Source: Niallia circulans (GTDB lineage Bacteria; Bacillota; Bacilli; Bacillales; Cytobacillaceae). From it: a stretch of 64,000 nucleotides of DNA. Within the stretch, counting starts at the first letter, position 1, and every line of letters begins with the position of its first letter. Position numbers and translations under genes: made by a program. Location of the stretch: assembly GCF_003726095.1 (NCBI RefSeq), contig NZ_CP026031.1, forward strand, positions 4,776,001 through 4,840,000. Reading direction: 5' to 3'. Below are positions 40,839 to 51,019 of the stretch, piece after piece. Below the pieces are notes generated by a model. That model was not told where the DNA came from, did no database searches, and worked only from the letters and a program-made list of their open reading frames with translations.

Positions 40839-42891
40839 TGAAAAGGGGTTTTTCCGCCTCGAAAAAGATAAAGAAGCTGTTGCTGAATTTCTAGAATCTG
40901 AAATCAATCCAAAATTGATTCGTTTTGACTCTATTGAACAAAGATTTAAATATATGGTGGAAGAGGACTTCTATTATCCACAGGTTTTAGAACAATACAA
41001 GATTTCGGAAATTGAGGAAATTACAAAGCTTGTATATGCATATGAATTTAAGTTTCAATCTTATATGGCTATATCCAAATTTTATAAAGATTATGCCTTA
41101 AAAACAAATGACAAGAAGCAATACCTTGAAACATATGAGGATCGAATTATTATTGTCGCTCTATTCTTAGGACAAGGTGATTTCGAAAAAGCAAAGAAAA
41201 ATGCAATTGCGATGATTGAACAGCGTTACCAGCCTGCTACACCTACTTTCTTGAATGCAGGTAGAAGTCGCCGTGGTGAGATGGTTTCGTGCTTCTTATT
41301 AGAAATGGACGACTCTTTAAATTCGATTTTCCATAATATTAATACATCTGGACAGCTATCGAAAATAGGAGGGGGCGTAGCGCTTAACCTGTCGAAGCTT
41401 CGTGCCCGCAATGAGCAAATAAAAGGAATTGATAATGCTGCATCAGGTGTAGTGCCTGTCATGAAGCTTCTAGAAGATACTTTTTCTTATGCAAACCAAT
41501 TGGGACAGAGAAAAGGCGCAGGTGCCGTCTACTTAAATATCTTCCATTGGGACATTGTGGAATACTTGGATACAAAGAAAATCAATGCGGACGAGAAGTC
41601 ACGGATTCAAACACTTTCAATCGGCTTAATTGTGGAAAATAAATTTTTCCAATTAGCGAAAGAAAACAAAGACCTATACGTATTCGCACCATTCAGTGTG
41701 TACAAGGAATATGGCATTCATATGGATGACATGAGAATGGATGAAATGTATGAGGAGCTTGTTGCTAATCCGAACGTGAAAAAGCGTGTCATTATGTCTG
41801 CACGTGAAATGCTGACAAAAATTGCGCAAATCCAATTGGAGTCTGGTTATCCATATTTTATGAATAAATCAAATGCCAATAATGGACATGCTCTTAAGGA
41901 TATTGGACAAATTAAAATGAGTAATTTATGTACAGAGATTTTCCAGCTTCAAGAGACATCAGAAATTACGGATTATGGACAAGAAGATATTATTCGCCGT
42001 GATATTAACTGTAACTTAGGCTCTTTAAACATCCCTAATGTGATGAAGCCAGGCGAAGTATTCAGAGATTCTGTTCATGTTGGTATTGAAGCATTAACTA
42101 CTGTATCAAATATTTCAGACATTCAAAATGCTCCATCTGTCAAAAAAGCTAATGAAGAACTTCATGCAGTCGGTTTAGGGGCGATGAATCTTCATGGCTA
42201 TTTAGCAAAAAACAAGATTAGCTATGAATCAGAAGAAGCAAAAGACTTTACGGCGACTTTCTTTATGATGATGAACTTCTATTCAATTGAGAAGAGCATG
42301 CTAATTGCTAAAGAAAGAGAAGAAACATTTAAAGAGTTCGAAAAATCGGAGTATGCTAAAGGAACTTATTTTGAAAAATATAAACAAGTAAGCTTTGCTC
42401 CGAAAACAGACAAAGTAAAAGAACTATTTGCAGGCATCTATATTCCTACTTGTGAAGATTGGGCAGAATTAGCTGCACAAGTGCAAAAACATGGGATGTA
42501 TAATGCGTATCGCTTGGCTGTTGCACCAACCCAATCAATAGGGTATATCCAAAATGCGACAGCATCGGTAATGCCGGTTGTTAACCAAATTGAGTCTCGC
42601 ACTTATGCTAACTCTACGACTTATTATCCGATGCCATATATGGATGAAACAAACTTCTGGTATTATAAATCAGCGTTTGATATGAACCAATTCAAGGTAA
42701 TGGACTTAATCGCTGCAGCTCAAGAACATGTCGACCAAGGGATATCAACGATTCTTTACGTAAACTCAGATGTTTCTACGAAAGAATTAGCTCGTTATTA
42801 TATTTATGCAAATGAAATTGGGTTAAAATCACTTTACTATACAAGAACTCGCAATCTAGCTATTGATGAGTGCATTGCATGTGCCGTTTAA
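40798..42891 (+). CDS. nrdE: Class Ib ribonucleotide reductase, large subunit
   Basis: A 697-aa catalytic subunit reducing NDPs to dNDPs. It shows class Ib features: YQPATPTFLNAGRSRRGEMV, SKIGGGVALNLSKLRARNEQ, the NLCTEIFQLQ active-site loop, NCNLGSLNIPNVM, APTQSIGYIQNATASVMP, and a C-terminal redox CxxC-like pair (DECIACAV) that takes electrons from NrdH/thioredoxin. No nrdH gene is seen here. It works with NrdF and NrdI in one operon. Confidence 0.95.
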   Translation: MRHIELNNEVTQLNEKGFFRLEKDKEAVAEFLESEINPKLIRFDSIEQRFKYMVEEDFYYPQVLEQYKISEIEEITKLVYAYEFKFQSYMAISKFYKDYALKTNDKKQYLETYEDRIIIVALFLGQGDFEKAKKNAIAMIEQRYQPATPTFLNAGRSRRGEMVSCFLLEMDDSLNSIFHNINTSGQLSKIGGGVALNLSKLRARNEQIKGIDNAASGVVPVMKLLEDTFSYANQLGQRKGAGAVYLNIFHWDIVEYLDTKKINADEKSRIQTLSIGLIVENKFFQLAKENKDLYVFAPFSVYKEYGIHMDDMRMDEMYEELVANPNVKKRVIMSAREMLTKIAQIQLESGYPYFMNKSNANNGHALKDIGQIKMSNLCTEIFQLQETSEITDYGQEDIIRRDINCNLGSLNIPNVMKPGEVFRDSVHVGIEALTTVSNISDIQNAPSVKKANEELHAVGLGAMNLHGYLAKNKISYESEEAKDFTATFFMMMNFYSIEKSMLIAKEREETFKEFEKSEYAKGTYFEKYKQVSFAPKTDKVKELFAGIYIPTCEDWAELAAQVQKHGMYNAYRLAVAPTQSIGYIQNATASVMPVVNQIESRTYANSTTYYPMPYMDETNFWYYKSAFDMNQFKVMDLIAAAQEHVDQGISTILYVNSDVSTKELARYYIYANEIGLKSLYYTRTRNLAIDECIACAV

Positions 42892-42908
42892 GAGAAGAAT
42901 GAAGAAGT

Positions 42909-42934
42909 AGGAGGAGGGAAACTCCTCCTGTTTT
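42909..42934 (+). terminator. Hairpin between nrdE and nrdF
   Basis: AGGAGGAG pairs with CTCCTCCT (perfect 8 bp, 5-base loop), followed by GTTTTC. It may be a partial terminator or an RNA-processing hairpin that sets the nrdE:nrdF ratio; it is probably not a full stop. Confidence 0.5.
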
Positions 42935-42957
42935 CTGGAATTACTGGGGGTAATAAA

Positions 42958-43935
42958 ATGACAAAGTATGCTGTTAACTGGAATCAGCATGAAGATGATT
43001 TCACACAAATGTTCTATACACAGAATACTAGACAGTTTTGGCTGCCAGAAGAAATCAGCCTTTCTTCTGATAAAAATACTTGGGTGGAATTGTCGAAAGA
43101 GGAGCAAGATACTTACAAAAAAGTACTTGGTGGTCTTACGCTGCTGGATACAGAGCAAGGTGGCGAGGGAATGCCGCTAATTGGCATGCACATTGAAGGA
43201 TTGCAGCGTAAGGGCGTTCTTTCGTTTATGGGTATGATGGAGCAAATCCATGCTAAATCGTATTCCACTATTTTTACTACATTAGCATCTGAAGAAGAGA
43301 TTGACGAAGTATTTAATTGGGTGCATAATCACCCGCAGCTACAAGCAAAAGGGAAACGCATCTCTGAATATTATCAGAAGCTGTTTAGCCCGAAAATAAA
43401 CAAATATGATCTCTATATGGCAATGGTTGCTTCCGTTTATTTGGAATCATTCCTTTTCTATTCCGGCTTCTTTTATCCACTATTTTTAGCTGGACAAGGA
43501 AAGTTAACTGCTTCAGGTGAGATCATTAACTTAATCATTCGGGATGAGAGCATTCATGGGGTCTATGTTGGGCTTCTCGCTCAAGAATTATATGCACAAT
43601 TGACACCAGAGGAACAAGAACAAGCTACTCGCGAAAGATTAGAATTATTAGAATCTCTATATGAGAATGAATTGGAATATACACAGGATTTATATCAGCA
43701 AATCGGATTAGTCGAGGAAGTAAATAAATTTATCCGCTACAATGCTAATAAAGCTTGTATGAATCTTGGTTATGAACCTGTCTATCCTTCAGAACCAATC
43801 AACCCGATTGTTGAAAATGGCATGAAGACAGATACAAAGAACCATGACTTCTTCTCTGTAAAAGGAAATGGCTATGTTAAAGCGACAAAAGTAGAACCTA
43901 TATCAGATGATGATTTTGTTTTTGATTGGAAGTAA
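42958..43935 (+). CDS. nrdF: Class Ib ribonucleotide reductase, small subunit
   Basis: A 325-aa radical-generating subunit. Metal ligands are Asp64 (TLLDTEQ), Glu95 and His98 ([11 protein letters not shown]), Glu163 (YLESFLFY), and Glu197 and His200 (IIRDESIHG); the radical Tyr is Tyr102. The spacing matches Mn2/Fe2-dependent class Ib enzymes activated by NrdI. The ribosome binding site is TGGGGGTA. Confidence 0.95.
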   Translation: MTKYAVNWNQHEDDFTQMFYTQNTRQFWLPEEISLSSDKNTWVELSKEEQDTYKKVLGGLTLLDTEQGGEGMPLIGMHIEGLQRKGVLSFMGMMEQIHAKSYSTIFTTLASEEEIDEVFNWVHNHPQLQAKGKRISEYYQKLFSPKINKYDLYMAMVASVYLESFLFYSGFFYPLFLAGQGKLTASGEIINLIIRDESIHGVYVGLLAQELYAQLTPEEQEQATRERLELLESLYENELEYTQDLYQQIGLVEEVNKFIRYNANKACMNLGYEPVYPSEPINPIVENGMKTDTKNHDFFSVKGNGYVKATKVEPISDDDFVFDWK

Positions 43936-43996
43936 GGCAAGCTATTAAAAAGAATAATTAGGTGAGTGCTAGTGCTCGATATCTAGCCTGCCTCGG

Positions 43997-44028
43997 AATC
44001 CCCTCCGGTTGCGGAGGGGATTTTTTTG
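43997..44028 (+). terminator. Terminator of the nrdIEF operon
   Basis: A perfect 10-bp GC-rich stem AATCCCCTCC / GGAGGGGATT with a 6-base loop and seven T. Confidence 0.95.
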
Positions 44029-44108
44029 CCTTCTTCTCACAAGGTTGTGTCTATATTTTACGGTTCGATACACTGGGATAAACGGAACATGAATTTTTTT
44101 ACAAAAAG

Positions 44109-44137
44109 TGCAACTTTATGTATGGGTGAAACGTGGT
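44109..44137 (+). promoter_or_regulatory. Possible autoregulatory ECF promoter
   Basis: TGCAAC (44109-44114), 17-base spacer, CGTGGT (44132-44137). This resembles ECF promoters (TGAAAC, 16-17 bases, CGT) and lies 22 bases upstream of the sigma-factor start. Confidence 0.45.
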
Positions 44138-44159
44138 CTAGGTGAAAGGGGGAAAAAGT

Positions 44160-44666
44160 TTGGAGCTAGATGATGCATATCGCATGTATGTAAATGAATT
44201 ATATCGTTATCTATATTCCCTTTCAAAGGACCATCATACTGCAGAGGACTTGGTACAAGATGCCTTCTACCGAGCATATAAACAATTAGATACTTATGAC
44301 ATTCTGGAAATCAAGCCATGGTTATTCAAAGTAGCTTATCATGCATTTATCGATTACACCCGAAAAAGAAAACGAATTGTTCTAAAGGAATCCTTTCAGG
44401 AGGAAATAAACAATTCTACACCAGAAAGTAAAATCGTGCATAAAGAAAGCTTTAACCAGCTCTTATACTATATATCCCAGCTTTCAGAGAAAGAAGCAAA
44501 TGCGATTATTTTGTGTGATTTCCATCAGTTTCCTTATAAAGAAGCAGCTGCAGTGCTAAATCTAAAAGAAAATACGGTGAAGAGTCATGTCTTCCGCGGA
44601 AGAAAAAAATTGAACAGGATGGTTCAAAAGGCAGAGGAAAATAGCATGGGGAAGAAAGGCAGGTAA
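44160..44666 (+). CDS. ECF RNA polymerase sigma factor
   Basis: A 168-aa sigma factor with region 2 at ~5-75 (YLYSLSKDHHTAEDLVQDAF, KPWLFKVAYHAFIDYTRKRK) and region 4 at ~105-160 (LSEKEANAIILCDFHQFPYK, EAAAVLNLKENTVKSHVFRG). The TTG start at 44160 has AAAGGGGG 7 bases upstream; the GTG at 44142 overlaps that site. It is followed after 3 bases by its anti-sigma factor. It belongs to the bacillar SigM/SigV/SigY-like ECF sigmas, closest subgroup not resolved; the signal is probably envelope stress. Confidence 0.88.
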   Translation: MELDDAYRMYVNELYRYLYSLSKDHHTAEDLVQDAFYRAYKQLDTYDILEIKPWLFKVAYHAFIDYTRKRKRIVLKESFQEEINNSTPESKIVHKESFNQLLYYISQLSEKEANAIILCDFHQFPYKEAAAVLNLKENTVKSHVFRGRKKLNRMVQKAEENSMGKKGR

Positions 44667-44669
44667 CTT

Positions 44670-45692
44670 ATGAAAAAAGATGGATTTAAAGAAAAAGAAG
44701 AGAAAGATTATTTAAATAAAATACAAGAAGCAATAGATGAATTTGAAGCAGAGACTCCATTTACGGATAAGGATCAGCAATTGATTGTAAGAAGAGGGAA
44801 AGTGGAGGCGAGACTTACCAACATTTTATATAGTCTTACTATTCTCCTCCTTATCATCCCGGTTGCAACGCTAGGGAGCTATCTGTACTACGGAATAGGA
44901 AATAAGGCGAATGATTTTATTGATATCATGGAGAAAACGATTTATATTACCAAACCGAATGTAAGCTTAGAAGAAATGGAGATTGACAGCAAGATAGGCT
45001 TCTTCAATATGGATTTATCCTATGATCTATATAAAAGGGTAGGAAAAAAGGATGTTCGAATTGGAGATTCAAAGGCTCACTTCACCTTCAGTACGCCTTC
45101 TTTTCCAGATACAAGCTTTATTACAGAAAAACCATTTACTGAATACCGTGATGAGGATAAGGAAGTATTATTTCACCCCCATAGAGCCATTCCTTATATG
45201 GTTAAACAAGACGAAACGGTATTAAAAGGATTGCCGGATGGAACTGTTGCAGAGGCTTTTGTTTCATTTGACCAATTATATACAGAAAAAGAGCTATTTA
45301 GTGAATTTCCAAAGGATCTAGATTTAGTATGGTTTGCAGTTGATACAGGTTTAGAAGAGAAAAATTTAAGTGCAGATGGTGATTATATTTCCCCTATTGG
45401 ATATCCGGCACAAGAAGATCCAGATAATTGGTCTCCTTTTAATAGCGATGAAATTAACAGCAAGCAATTTATGGAAATACTAACGTATCTAAGCAAAAAT
45501 CAAGAAACGGCAGAAACGATTGCGGAAAGACCATTGGCACTCCCTGAAAGAATTGAATATCTACAAAAAAACGGGATTCACATCTATGGTGCTGTTGTAA
45601 CAGGGCCAAAAGAATCACTTGTTAAGCTGCAGGACAACGATATGGTTAAAGGAATGAAGCTAGGGGAAGTGAGGTTATGGAATTGGTATTGA
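44670..45692 (+). CDS. Membrane anti-sigma factor (Sigma_reg_N/C type)
   Basis: A 340-aa protein. The N-terminal cytoplasmic part (1-~45) binds the sigma factor, one membrane helix (~48-72; LTNILYSLTILLLIIPVATL) follows, and a large extracellular domain ends in a sigma-regulator C-terminal fold (FVSFDQLYTEKELFSEFPKD, YLQKNGIHIYGAVVTGPKES). Position and architecture make it the anti-sigma factor of the ECF protein encoded 3 bases upstream. Confidence 0.82.
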   Translation: MKKDGFKEKEEKDYLNKIQEAIDEFEAETPFTDKDQQLIVRRGKVEARLTNILYSLTILLLIIPVATLGSYLYYGIGNKANDFIDIMEKTIYITKPNVSLEEMEIDSKIGFFNMDLSYDLYKRVGKKDVRIGDSKAHFTFSTPSFPDTSFITEKPFTEYRDEDKEVLFHPHRAIPYMVKQDETVLKGLPDGTVAEAFVSFDQLYTEKELFSEFPKDLDLVWFAVDTGLEEKNLSADGDYISPIGYPAQEDPDNWSPFNSDEINSKQFMEILTYLSKNQETAETIAERPLALPERIEYLQKNGIHIYGAVVTGPKESLVKLQDNDMVKGMKLGEVRLWNWY

Positions 45693-45985
45693 AAAAACAA
45701 AGAATAAGATCAACAAAAAATACATGGACTGGACTTGTTTCCTTTTTATTAAGCTTAGTTGCATTAACAGGAATAAACTTAGGGCTTATTTTTGAGGTGG
45801 ATATTCTTCCTGAATTAGTCTTTACAAAAATCCCATTCATTAGTTTGCTTTTAGGGATAATTGGTTTATTCACAAAACGTAGGTCAAGAGCCTTTGCGAT
45901 TATGGGAATTTCTCTTAGTGTTTTTATTTTCGTTTTCTTCATGATGATGTTTGGCTTAGCCTGGACAATCAATCCAAAACCATAA
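45677..45985 (+). CDS. Small three-helix membrane protein
   Basis: A 102-aa protein overlapping the anti-sigma gene by 16 bases. Three hydrophobic stretches are visible (LVSFLLSLVALTGINLGLIF, IPFISLLLGIIGLF, IMGISLSVFIFVFFMMMFGL), with a basic N-terminus. The family is unknown to me. Its placement in the sigma operon suggests an accessory in the same signalling complex, but nothing in the sequence proves it. Confidence 0.72.
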   Translation: MELVLKKQRIRSTKNTWTGLVSFLLSLVALTGINLGLIFEVDILPELVFTKIPFISLLLGIIGLFTKRRSRAFAIMGISLSVFIFVFFMMMFGLAWTINPKP

Positions 45986-45989
45986 GCTG

Positions 45990-46019
45990 AAAAAAGCTAT
46001 CTATCAAGGTAGCTTTTTT
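45990..46019 (+). terminator. Terminator of the ECF sigma operon
   Basis: AAAAAAGCTATC pairs with GGTAGCTTTTTT (12 bp, one G-T pair) and a T-run follows. Confidence 0.88.
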
Positions 46020-46122
46020 GTTTTAAAAGGAAAGAATTTTCATCATCCGAAAAACTTTTAGAAATTATAGTGAATATTTTCATTATTTGTAATACAATAA
46101 CTCTTTGTGGGGAGGAGAAAGA

Positions 46123-47862
46123 ATGAACTTATTAAGAACTACTTTACAGCATTTTAAACCATATTGGCGCAAGTTACTGATTGCCTTATTTTTCTCATTA
46201 GTTGGCGGTGCGTTTACGATTTTACCTCCAATCCTAGTCGGGAAATTGGTAGACGAAGTAATCGGTGATAAAGCGATAGCCTTTATATTATGGATTGTTT
46301 TCGGAATATTAGCAGCATTTCTAGGAAAAGCGCTATTTGAATCCTTACAAGAATTTGTACAGGTGAAGATTGGCTTTGATGTTATTACAGATATGCAGAT
46401 TCGTGCCTTTAAAAGGCTTCATCGAACACCAATGTCCTTTTTCTCGAATACACCTCGTGGAGACATGTTATATCGCCTGACCCATGATGTAGAATCCATC
46501 CAGAATTTGAACAATACCGTGGTACCTCGGATTCTTCAGCAAGTGATTAGTGCAGTAGCAGCTTTTATCACCGTGTTTGCAATATATTGGCCAGCAGCCA
46601 TTGTGATGTTCGCAGTATTTGCTATTTATATTTTTCCATCCTTTAAATTAGGGAAGACCATGCGGAAGATGAGTGCTGTACAAAGAGATATGAGTGCAGA
46701 TATGTATCAGCATCTCCAGGAAAGCATTGAGAGTGTTCGACTAGTAAGAACCTATCAAACACAAAAAGACGAAATGGCAACCCAAGAGCAGAAATTAACA
46801 AATTGGAAAAATTATTCTATCCGGGCAGCTTTAATCGGAAAAGTCAATTGGCGTCTCGGAAATTTATTTAATATTGCTACACCTGGTGTGGTGATGCTTA
46901 TTGGTGGATTGGCAATTTGGCAAGGGAATATTACGGTTGGAACACTTATTTCTTGCTTGAATTTTATTCCGATTATGTTTCAGCCAGTTCGTTCCTTAGC
47001 GGAAAATGCTTTAACGATTCAGCAGGCGATTCCTGCTTTACAACGAATCTACGAATATTTTGATCTGCCAGAGGAGCATGAACAAAATCTTCCGAATTTT
47101 GGTTCAGTTCAAGGTGAAATTGATTTACATAATATTTGGTTCTCCTATCCAGGAAGTGATAAGCAAGTATTAAAAGGTGTGTCGGTATCGGTAGAGAAAG
47201 GAAAGCATATCGGTATTGTTGGAACGAGTGGGGGCGGAAAGAGTACACTTATTCAAATACTGCTGGGATTATATGAACCGGAGAAAGGTTCTGTCACCAT
47301 TGATGGAAAAGATCTCTTTGCTTATAATCGCAATAGTTTTCGCAGGCAGGTAGGTGTGGTCTCACAAGAAACCTTCCTATTAAATAGTACGCTTCGCAAC
47401 AATCTTTTATATGGCAAACCAGATGCAACGATGGAAGAGCTGGAACAGGCTGTAGAAGCGGCAGGGTTAAAAGAGCTGATTGATTCTTTAGAGGATAAAT
47501 ATGAAACGATTGTCGGAGAACGTGGTTTAAAACTATCTGGAGGTCAAAGACAGAGGGTTGCCCTTGCACGAGCGATATTGCGCCAGCCGCCAGTATTGAT
47601 TTTTGACGAAGCGACGTCGTCCTTAGATGGGGAAACCGAAGAGAAGGTTCAAGAATCGCTGGAACAGTTAATTCCAGGGAGAACAACCATTACGATTGCC
47701 CATCGCTTGATAACCGTTAGAAAGGCAGATACTATCCTTTTGCTTGATCAAGGAATGGTTGCCGAACAAGGAACTCATGAAGAGCTGCTAGCGCTAAAAG
47801 GGCAGTATTACCAATTATACCGAGCACAATATAGCGAGCTAGAAAAGGAGATGATTGGATGA
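46123..47862 (+). CDS. ABC exporter half-transporter, subunit 1
   Basis: A 579-aa protein with an N-terminal six-helix transmembrane domain (~1-310) and a C-terminal ATPase: Walker A GTSGGGKSTLIQIL, Q-loop VVSQETFLL, signature LSGGQRQRVALARAIL, Walker B VLIFDEATSSLD and H-loop IAHRLITV. All catalytic motifs are intact. It overlaps the next gene by four bases (ATGA) and surely forms a heterodimer with it. It is an exporter of lipids or drugs; the substrate is unknown. The start at 46123 follows GGGGAGGAG. Confidence 0.9.
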   Translation: MNLLRTTLQHFKPYWRKLLIALFFSLVGGAFTILPPILVGKLVDEVIGDKAIAFILWIVFGILAAFLGKALFESLQEFVQVKIGFDVITDMQIRAFKRLHRTPMSFFSNTPRGDMLYRLTHDVESIQNLNNTVVPRILQQVISAVAAFITVFAIYWPAAIVMFAVFAIYIFPSFKLGKTMRKMSAVQRDMSADMYQHLQESIESVRLVRTYQTQKDEMATQEQKLTNWKNYSIRAALIGKVNWRLGNLFNIATPGVVMLIGGLAIWQGNITVGTLISCLNFIPIMFQPVRSLAENALTIQQAIPALQRIYEYFDLPEEHEQNLPNFGSVQGEIDLHNIWFSYPGSDKQVLKGVSVSVEKGKHIGIVGTSGGGKSTLIQILLGLYEPEKGSVTIDGKDLFAYNRNSFRRQVGVVSQETFLLNSTLRNNLLYGKPDATMEELEQAVEAAGLKELIDSLEDKYETIVGERGLKLSGGQRQRVALARAILRQPPVLIFDEATSSLDGETEEKVQESLEQLIPGRTTITIAHRLITVRKADTILLLDQGMVAEQGTHEELLALKGQYYQLYRAQYSELEKEMIG

Positions 47863-49661
47863 GTAAGCAGAAAATCTCCAACCAAAAGCAAATGGGCGAC
47901 GGCAAACGTGTTATTCGATTTTTAATGCCTTATAAGAAATGGGTAATTGGCGATTCTATCGTTATTGCAATTAGCCAAGTTTTTTCCGCGTTAATACCAA
48001 CTTTAGCATTGAGCTGGCTCATTGATACCATCCTGCCAAGTGAGAATCATACATGGCTATGGGGATTAATGTGGTTATTGGTATTATCTGCTGTATTAGA
48101 TTTAGGAATGATGATAATTGATGAGTATTTTTGCCATATTACAGCAAAGTCTGTTACAAATAGGCAAAAGCTACGATTATTTGGACATCTGCAAGTACTG
48201 CCTTTTTCATTTTATCAAAACAATTCATCTGGAGAATTGCTAGCACGAACTTCGGATGATCCAGATACCCTTCATAATTTTTTAGCATGGGAAGGGTCAA
48301 CTTTTATGGCGAGTGCACAAGGGGTAGTGATTTATAGTATCGTTCTACTTTTCATTCACCCGTATTTAATGATTACAAGTGTTGTGCTTGGAATCCTTTT
48401 TTACTGGGCATCGAACTATGTTGGCGCAAGAACGAGAGCAGCATCAGCAGACGCTCGGGCAGAAGCCTCTAGATATTTAGAGAGATTAAGAGAATCTGTA
48501 ACAGGTATTCATCTTTCTCGAGTAATGGGTGTTTCCGATAGTGAAGTGGAAAGTGTTATTTCCATTAGGGATTCTTTTGTGAAACATTCTCTAAAAGAAT
48601 TAAAAGCAAGAATGCAGTCGGTTGTAGTGATTGCCAGTTATAATGGTTTTGCATTAGGTCTAGTATATTTTATTAGTACATTACTTATTTGGAATAACGA
48701 TTTAACAAGTGGTCAAATGCTAACGGCAGGTGGTTTAGTAACGATTGCAGCAAATGAAATGCAGCGTCTTCTTCGGAATTGGCTTTCGGTCAGAAGAACA
48801 GGACCAGCATTGGATCGTTCGGATATTTTGCTTTCACAACCGGTATCGGAAGCAGAAACGAAGCAAGGGTTGAAGGGAACAAGAGCAAAGGGTGACGTTC
48901 GTTTGAAAGATGTTTCCTTTGTTTACCCGGATAAAGAGGAGAATGTCTTAAAGGGTGTCTCATTTACCATTAAGGCAGGGGAAAAGATAGCGTTAGTTGG
49001 ACCAAGTGGTTCAGGGAAATCAACGATTATTGACTTGCTGTTTCGATTATATGATACGACAGAAGGGTCGATTGAAGTAGATGGTCGAGAAATCAAAGAA
49101 TGGGATACAGATTGGCTTCGCTCCCAAATGGCCATTGTCACACAAGATGTATTAATGCGAAGTGGGACATTAGCAGATAATTTACGAATTGGAAAAAAAG
49201 AGGCGACAGAGGAAGAATTGTATGAGGTTCTCCGTGCGAGTGGTTTAGGTGAATTAGTAGACTCTCTTCCAGATGGACTAAATACAAAAGTTGGCGAAAG
49301 AGGAAGCCTTCTCTCTGGCGGTCAAAAACAGCGTCTATCCTTAGCAAGGGCCATTCTAAAAGATGCGCCAATCCTTGTTTTAGATGAAGCAAGTTCGGCA
49401 CTAGATCCAATAACAGAGGCGAAAATTAATGAAGCAGTTTTAAAAACAACGAAGAAACAAACAATATTCATTATTTCTCACCGGTTATCAACCGTATTAG
49501 CAGCAGATCGTATTATCGTATTAGATAATGGAGTCATTGTCGAAGAAGGCACCCATACAGAACTGTTGCAGAATAACAATGGAGTATATACGCGCTTATT
49601 CAAGCGGGAAACAGATATAGGAGAAGCAACCGTCAATCATACAAATGCACAGTTGCTATAA
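47859..49661 (+). CDS. ABC exporter half-transporter, subunit 2
   Basis: A 600-aa partner of the upstream half-transporter. Six membrane helices (~25-330) precede the ATPase: [14 protein letters not shown], signature [16 protein letters not shown], Walker B ILVLDEASSALD, IISHRLSTV. Both subunits keep the catalytic Glu, so unlike many heterodimeric exporters neither ATP site looks degenerate. No regulator lies next to the pair. Confidence 0.9.
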   Translation: MSKQKISNQKQMGDGKRVIRFLMPYKKWVIGDSIVIAISQVFSALIPTLALSWLIDTILPSENHTWLWGLMWLLVLSAVLDLGMMIIDEYFCHITAKSVTNRQKLRLFGHLQVLPFSFYQNNSSGELLARTSDDPDTLHNFLAWEGSTFMASAQGVVIYSIVLLFIHPYLMITSVVLGILFYWASNYVGARTRAASADARAEASRYLERLRESVTGIHLSRVMGVSDSEVESVISIRDSFVKHSLKELKARMQSVVVIASYNGFALGLVYFISTLLIWNNDLTSGQMLTAGGLVTIAANEMQRLLRNWLSVRRTGPALDRSDILLSQPVSEAETKQGLKGTRAKGDVRLKDVSFVYPDKEENVLKGVSFTIKAGEKIALVGPSGSGKSTIIDLLFRLYDTTEGSIEVDGREIKEWDTDWLRSQMAIVTQDVLMRSGTLADNLRIGKKEATEEELYEVLRASGLGELVDSLPDGLNTKVGERGSLLSGGQKQRLSLARAILKDAPILVLDEASSALDPITEAKINEAVLKTTKKQTIFIISHRLSTVLAADRIIVLDNGVIVEEGTHTELLQNNNGVYTRLFKRETDIGEATVNHTNAQLL

Positions 49662-49669
49662 TTAACGGC

Positions 49670-49711
49670 AAAGAACAGTAATTTCTTATGAGAGAGATTA
49701 CTGTTCTTTTT
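49670..49711 (+). terminator. Terminator of the ABC exporter operon
   Basis: A perfect 13-bp stem AAAGAACAGTAAT / ATTACTGTTCTTT followed by five T. Confidence 0.92.
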
Positions 49712-49923
49712 GTAGATGGAAGAGGAGAAAAGGGAAGAGAAGAACCGCGTCAGTTACTGTTTGGTACTTGATGGAGGGAAAAGAAAACATTTATGAAATA
49801 AAAGCGCGTTCGTCCACTTTTATAGGAAACAAAAGAATAAACAGATAAAAAATACATCACAGAATATAAAAGTGCTATAGTTATTTTGTAGTCGAAATAT
49901 TCTGAGAGAGAGTAGGGGAAAGA

Positions 49924-51015
49924 ATGACCAATATATTAAGAGAATCCTATAGCAAAACAACATATAAATTAGGCAATCATGGCAAAAGAAATGTCCAAGT
50001 ATTAAAAGAAGCGTTACAAGAAATAGATGAAAATGCAGAAAGTGATATTTACGGACAAGGAAAAATAATAGAGGACTTTCAGCAAAAAATGGCTGATCTA
50101 TTAGGAAAAGAAACGGCTGTATTTTTTCCCAGTGGAACAATGGCACAGCAAATTGCTCTTCGTATATGGTGTGATAAAAAAGATTTAGGAAAAGTCGCTT
50201 ATCATCCCTTGAGTCATTTAGAAATCCATGAACAAGATGGTTTAAAGAAGCTTCATAAAATAGAAACGATTCTTTTAGCCGATGAGACTAGAGTAATAGA
50301 GTTAGATGATATTAAAGAGATGGAGCGTGGAGTTGCCTGTGTGCTGTTAGAATTGCCGCAGCGAGAAATTGGCGGACAACTACCAAGCTTTGAGACATTA
50401 GAACAAATTTCATCCTATTGTAAAGAACAAGGCATTAAACTCCATCTTGATGGTGCAAGATTATTAGAGGTGCTCCCTTACTATCAAAAAACTGCTGCAG
50501 AAGTATGTGCATTGTTTGATAGTGTCTATCTGTCTTTTTATAAAGGAATTGGGGGAATTGCTGGAGCTATACTAGCGGGAAGCGCTGATTTTACTAGTCA
50601 ATCCAAGGTTTGGAAAAGAAGATATGGCGGTGATTTAATCAGTTTGTATCCGTATATTTTGTCAGCTGACTATTATTATGAGAAGAGAGCTTCGAAAATG
50701 GCTGAATACTATGAATCTGCTAAAGAGCTGGCCGTATTATTTAATGGGTGTGAAGGAGTTCGTACTCTTCCGATTGTACCGGTGTCTAATATGCTCCACG
50801 TTCATTTTGAGTTGGGAAAAGAAGAAGTAGAACAAATTTTAACTGCTGTTCATGAGAAAGCAGGAATTGGAATAAGCGGCTATGTGAAGGAGATTGACGA
50901 GAAAAACGCCTCCTTTGAAATTAGCTTAGGGGATGCTTATCAAGAAGCTCCGAAAGAGGCTGTCAGGGAAATGTTTAGTTTATTTGCTGAAAAAATCAAG
51001 AAGAGAAGAGGATGA
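49924..51015 (+). CDS. Threonine-aldolase-family PLP enzyme
   Basis: A 363-aa beta-eliminating lyase of the low-specificity L-threonine aldolase family. The N-terminal region has [20 protein letters not shown] and [15 protein letters not shown]. The cofactor residues are Asp176 in [13 protein letters not shown] and the PLP-binding Lys207 in [14 protein letters not shown]. It cleaves L-threonine or L-allo-threonine to glycine and acetaldehyde; related members act on other beta-hydroxy amino acids. It is followed after 4 bases by a GNAT gene, probably co-transcribed. Confidence 0.85.
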   Translation: MTNILRESYSKTTYKLGNHGKRNVQVLKEALQEIDENAESDIYGQGKIIEDFQQKMADLLGKETAVFFPSGTMAQQIALRIWCDKKDLGKVAYHPLSHLEIHEQDGLKKLHKIETILLADETRVIELDDIKEMERGVACVLLELPQREIGGQLPSFETLEQISSYCKEQGIKLHLDGARLLEVLPYYQKTAAEVCALFDSVYLSFYKGIGGIAGAILAGSADFTSQSKVWKRRYGGDLISLYPYILSADYYYEKRASKMAEYYESAKELAVLFNGCEGVRTLPIVPVSNMLHVHFELGKEEVEQILTAVHEKAGIGISGYVKEIDEKNASFEISLGDAYQEAPKEAVREMFSLFAEKIKKRRG

Positions 51016-51019
51016 CATA

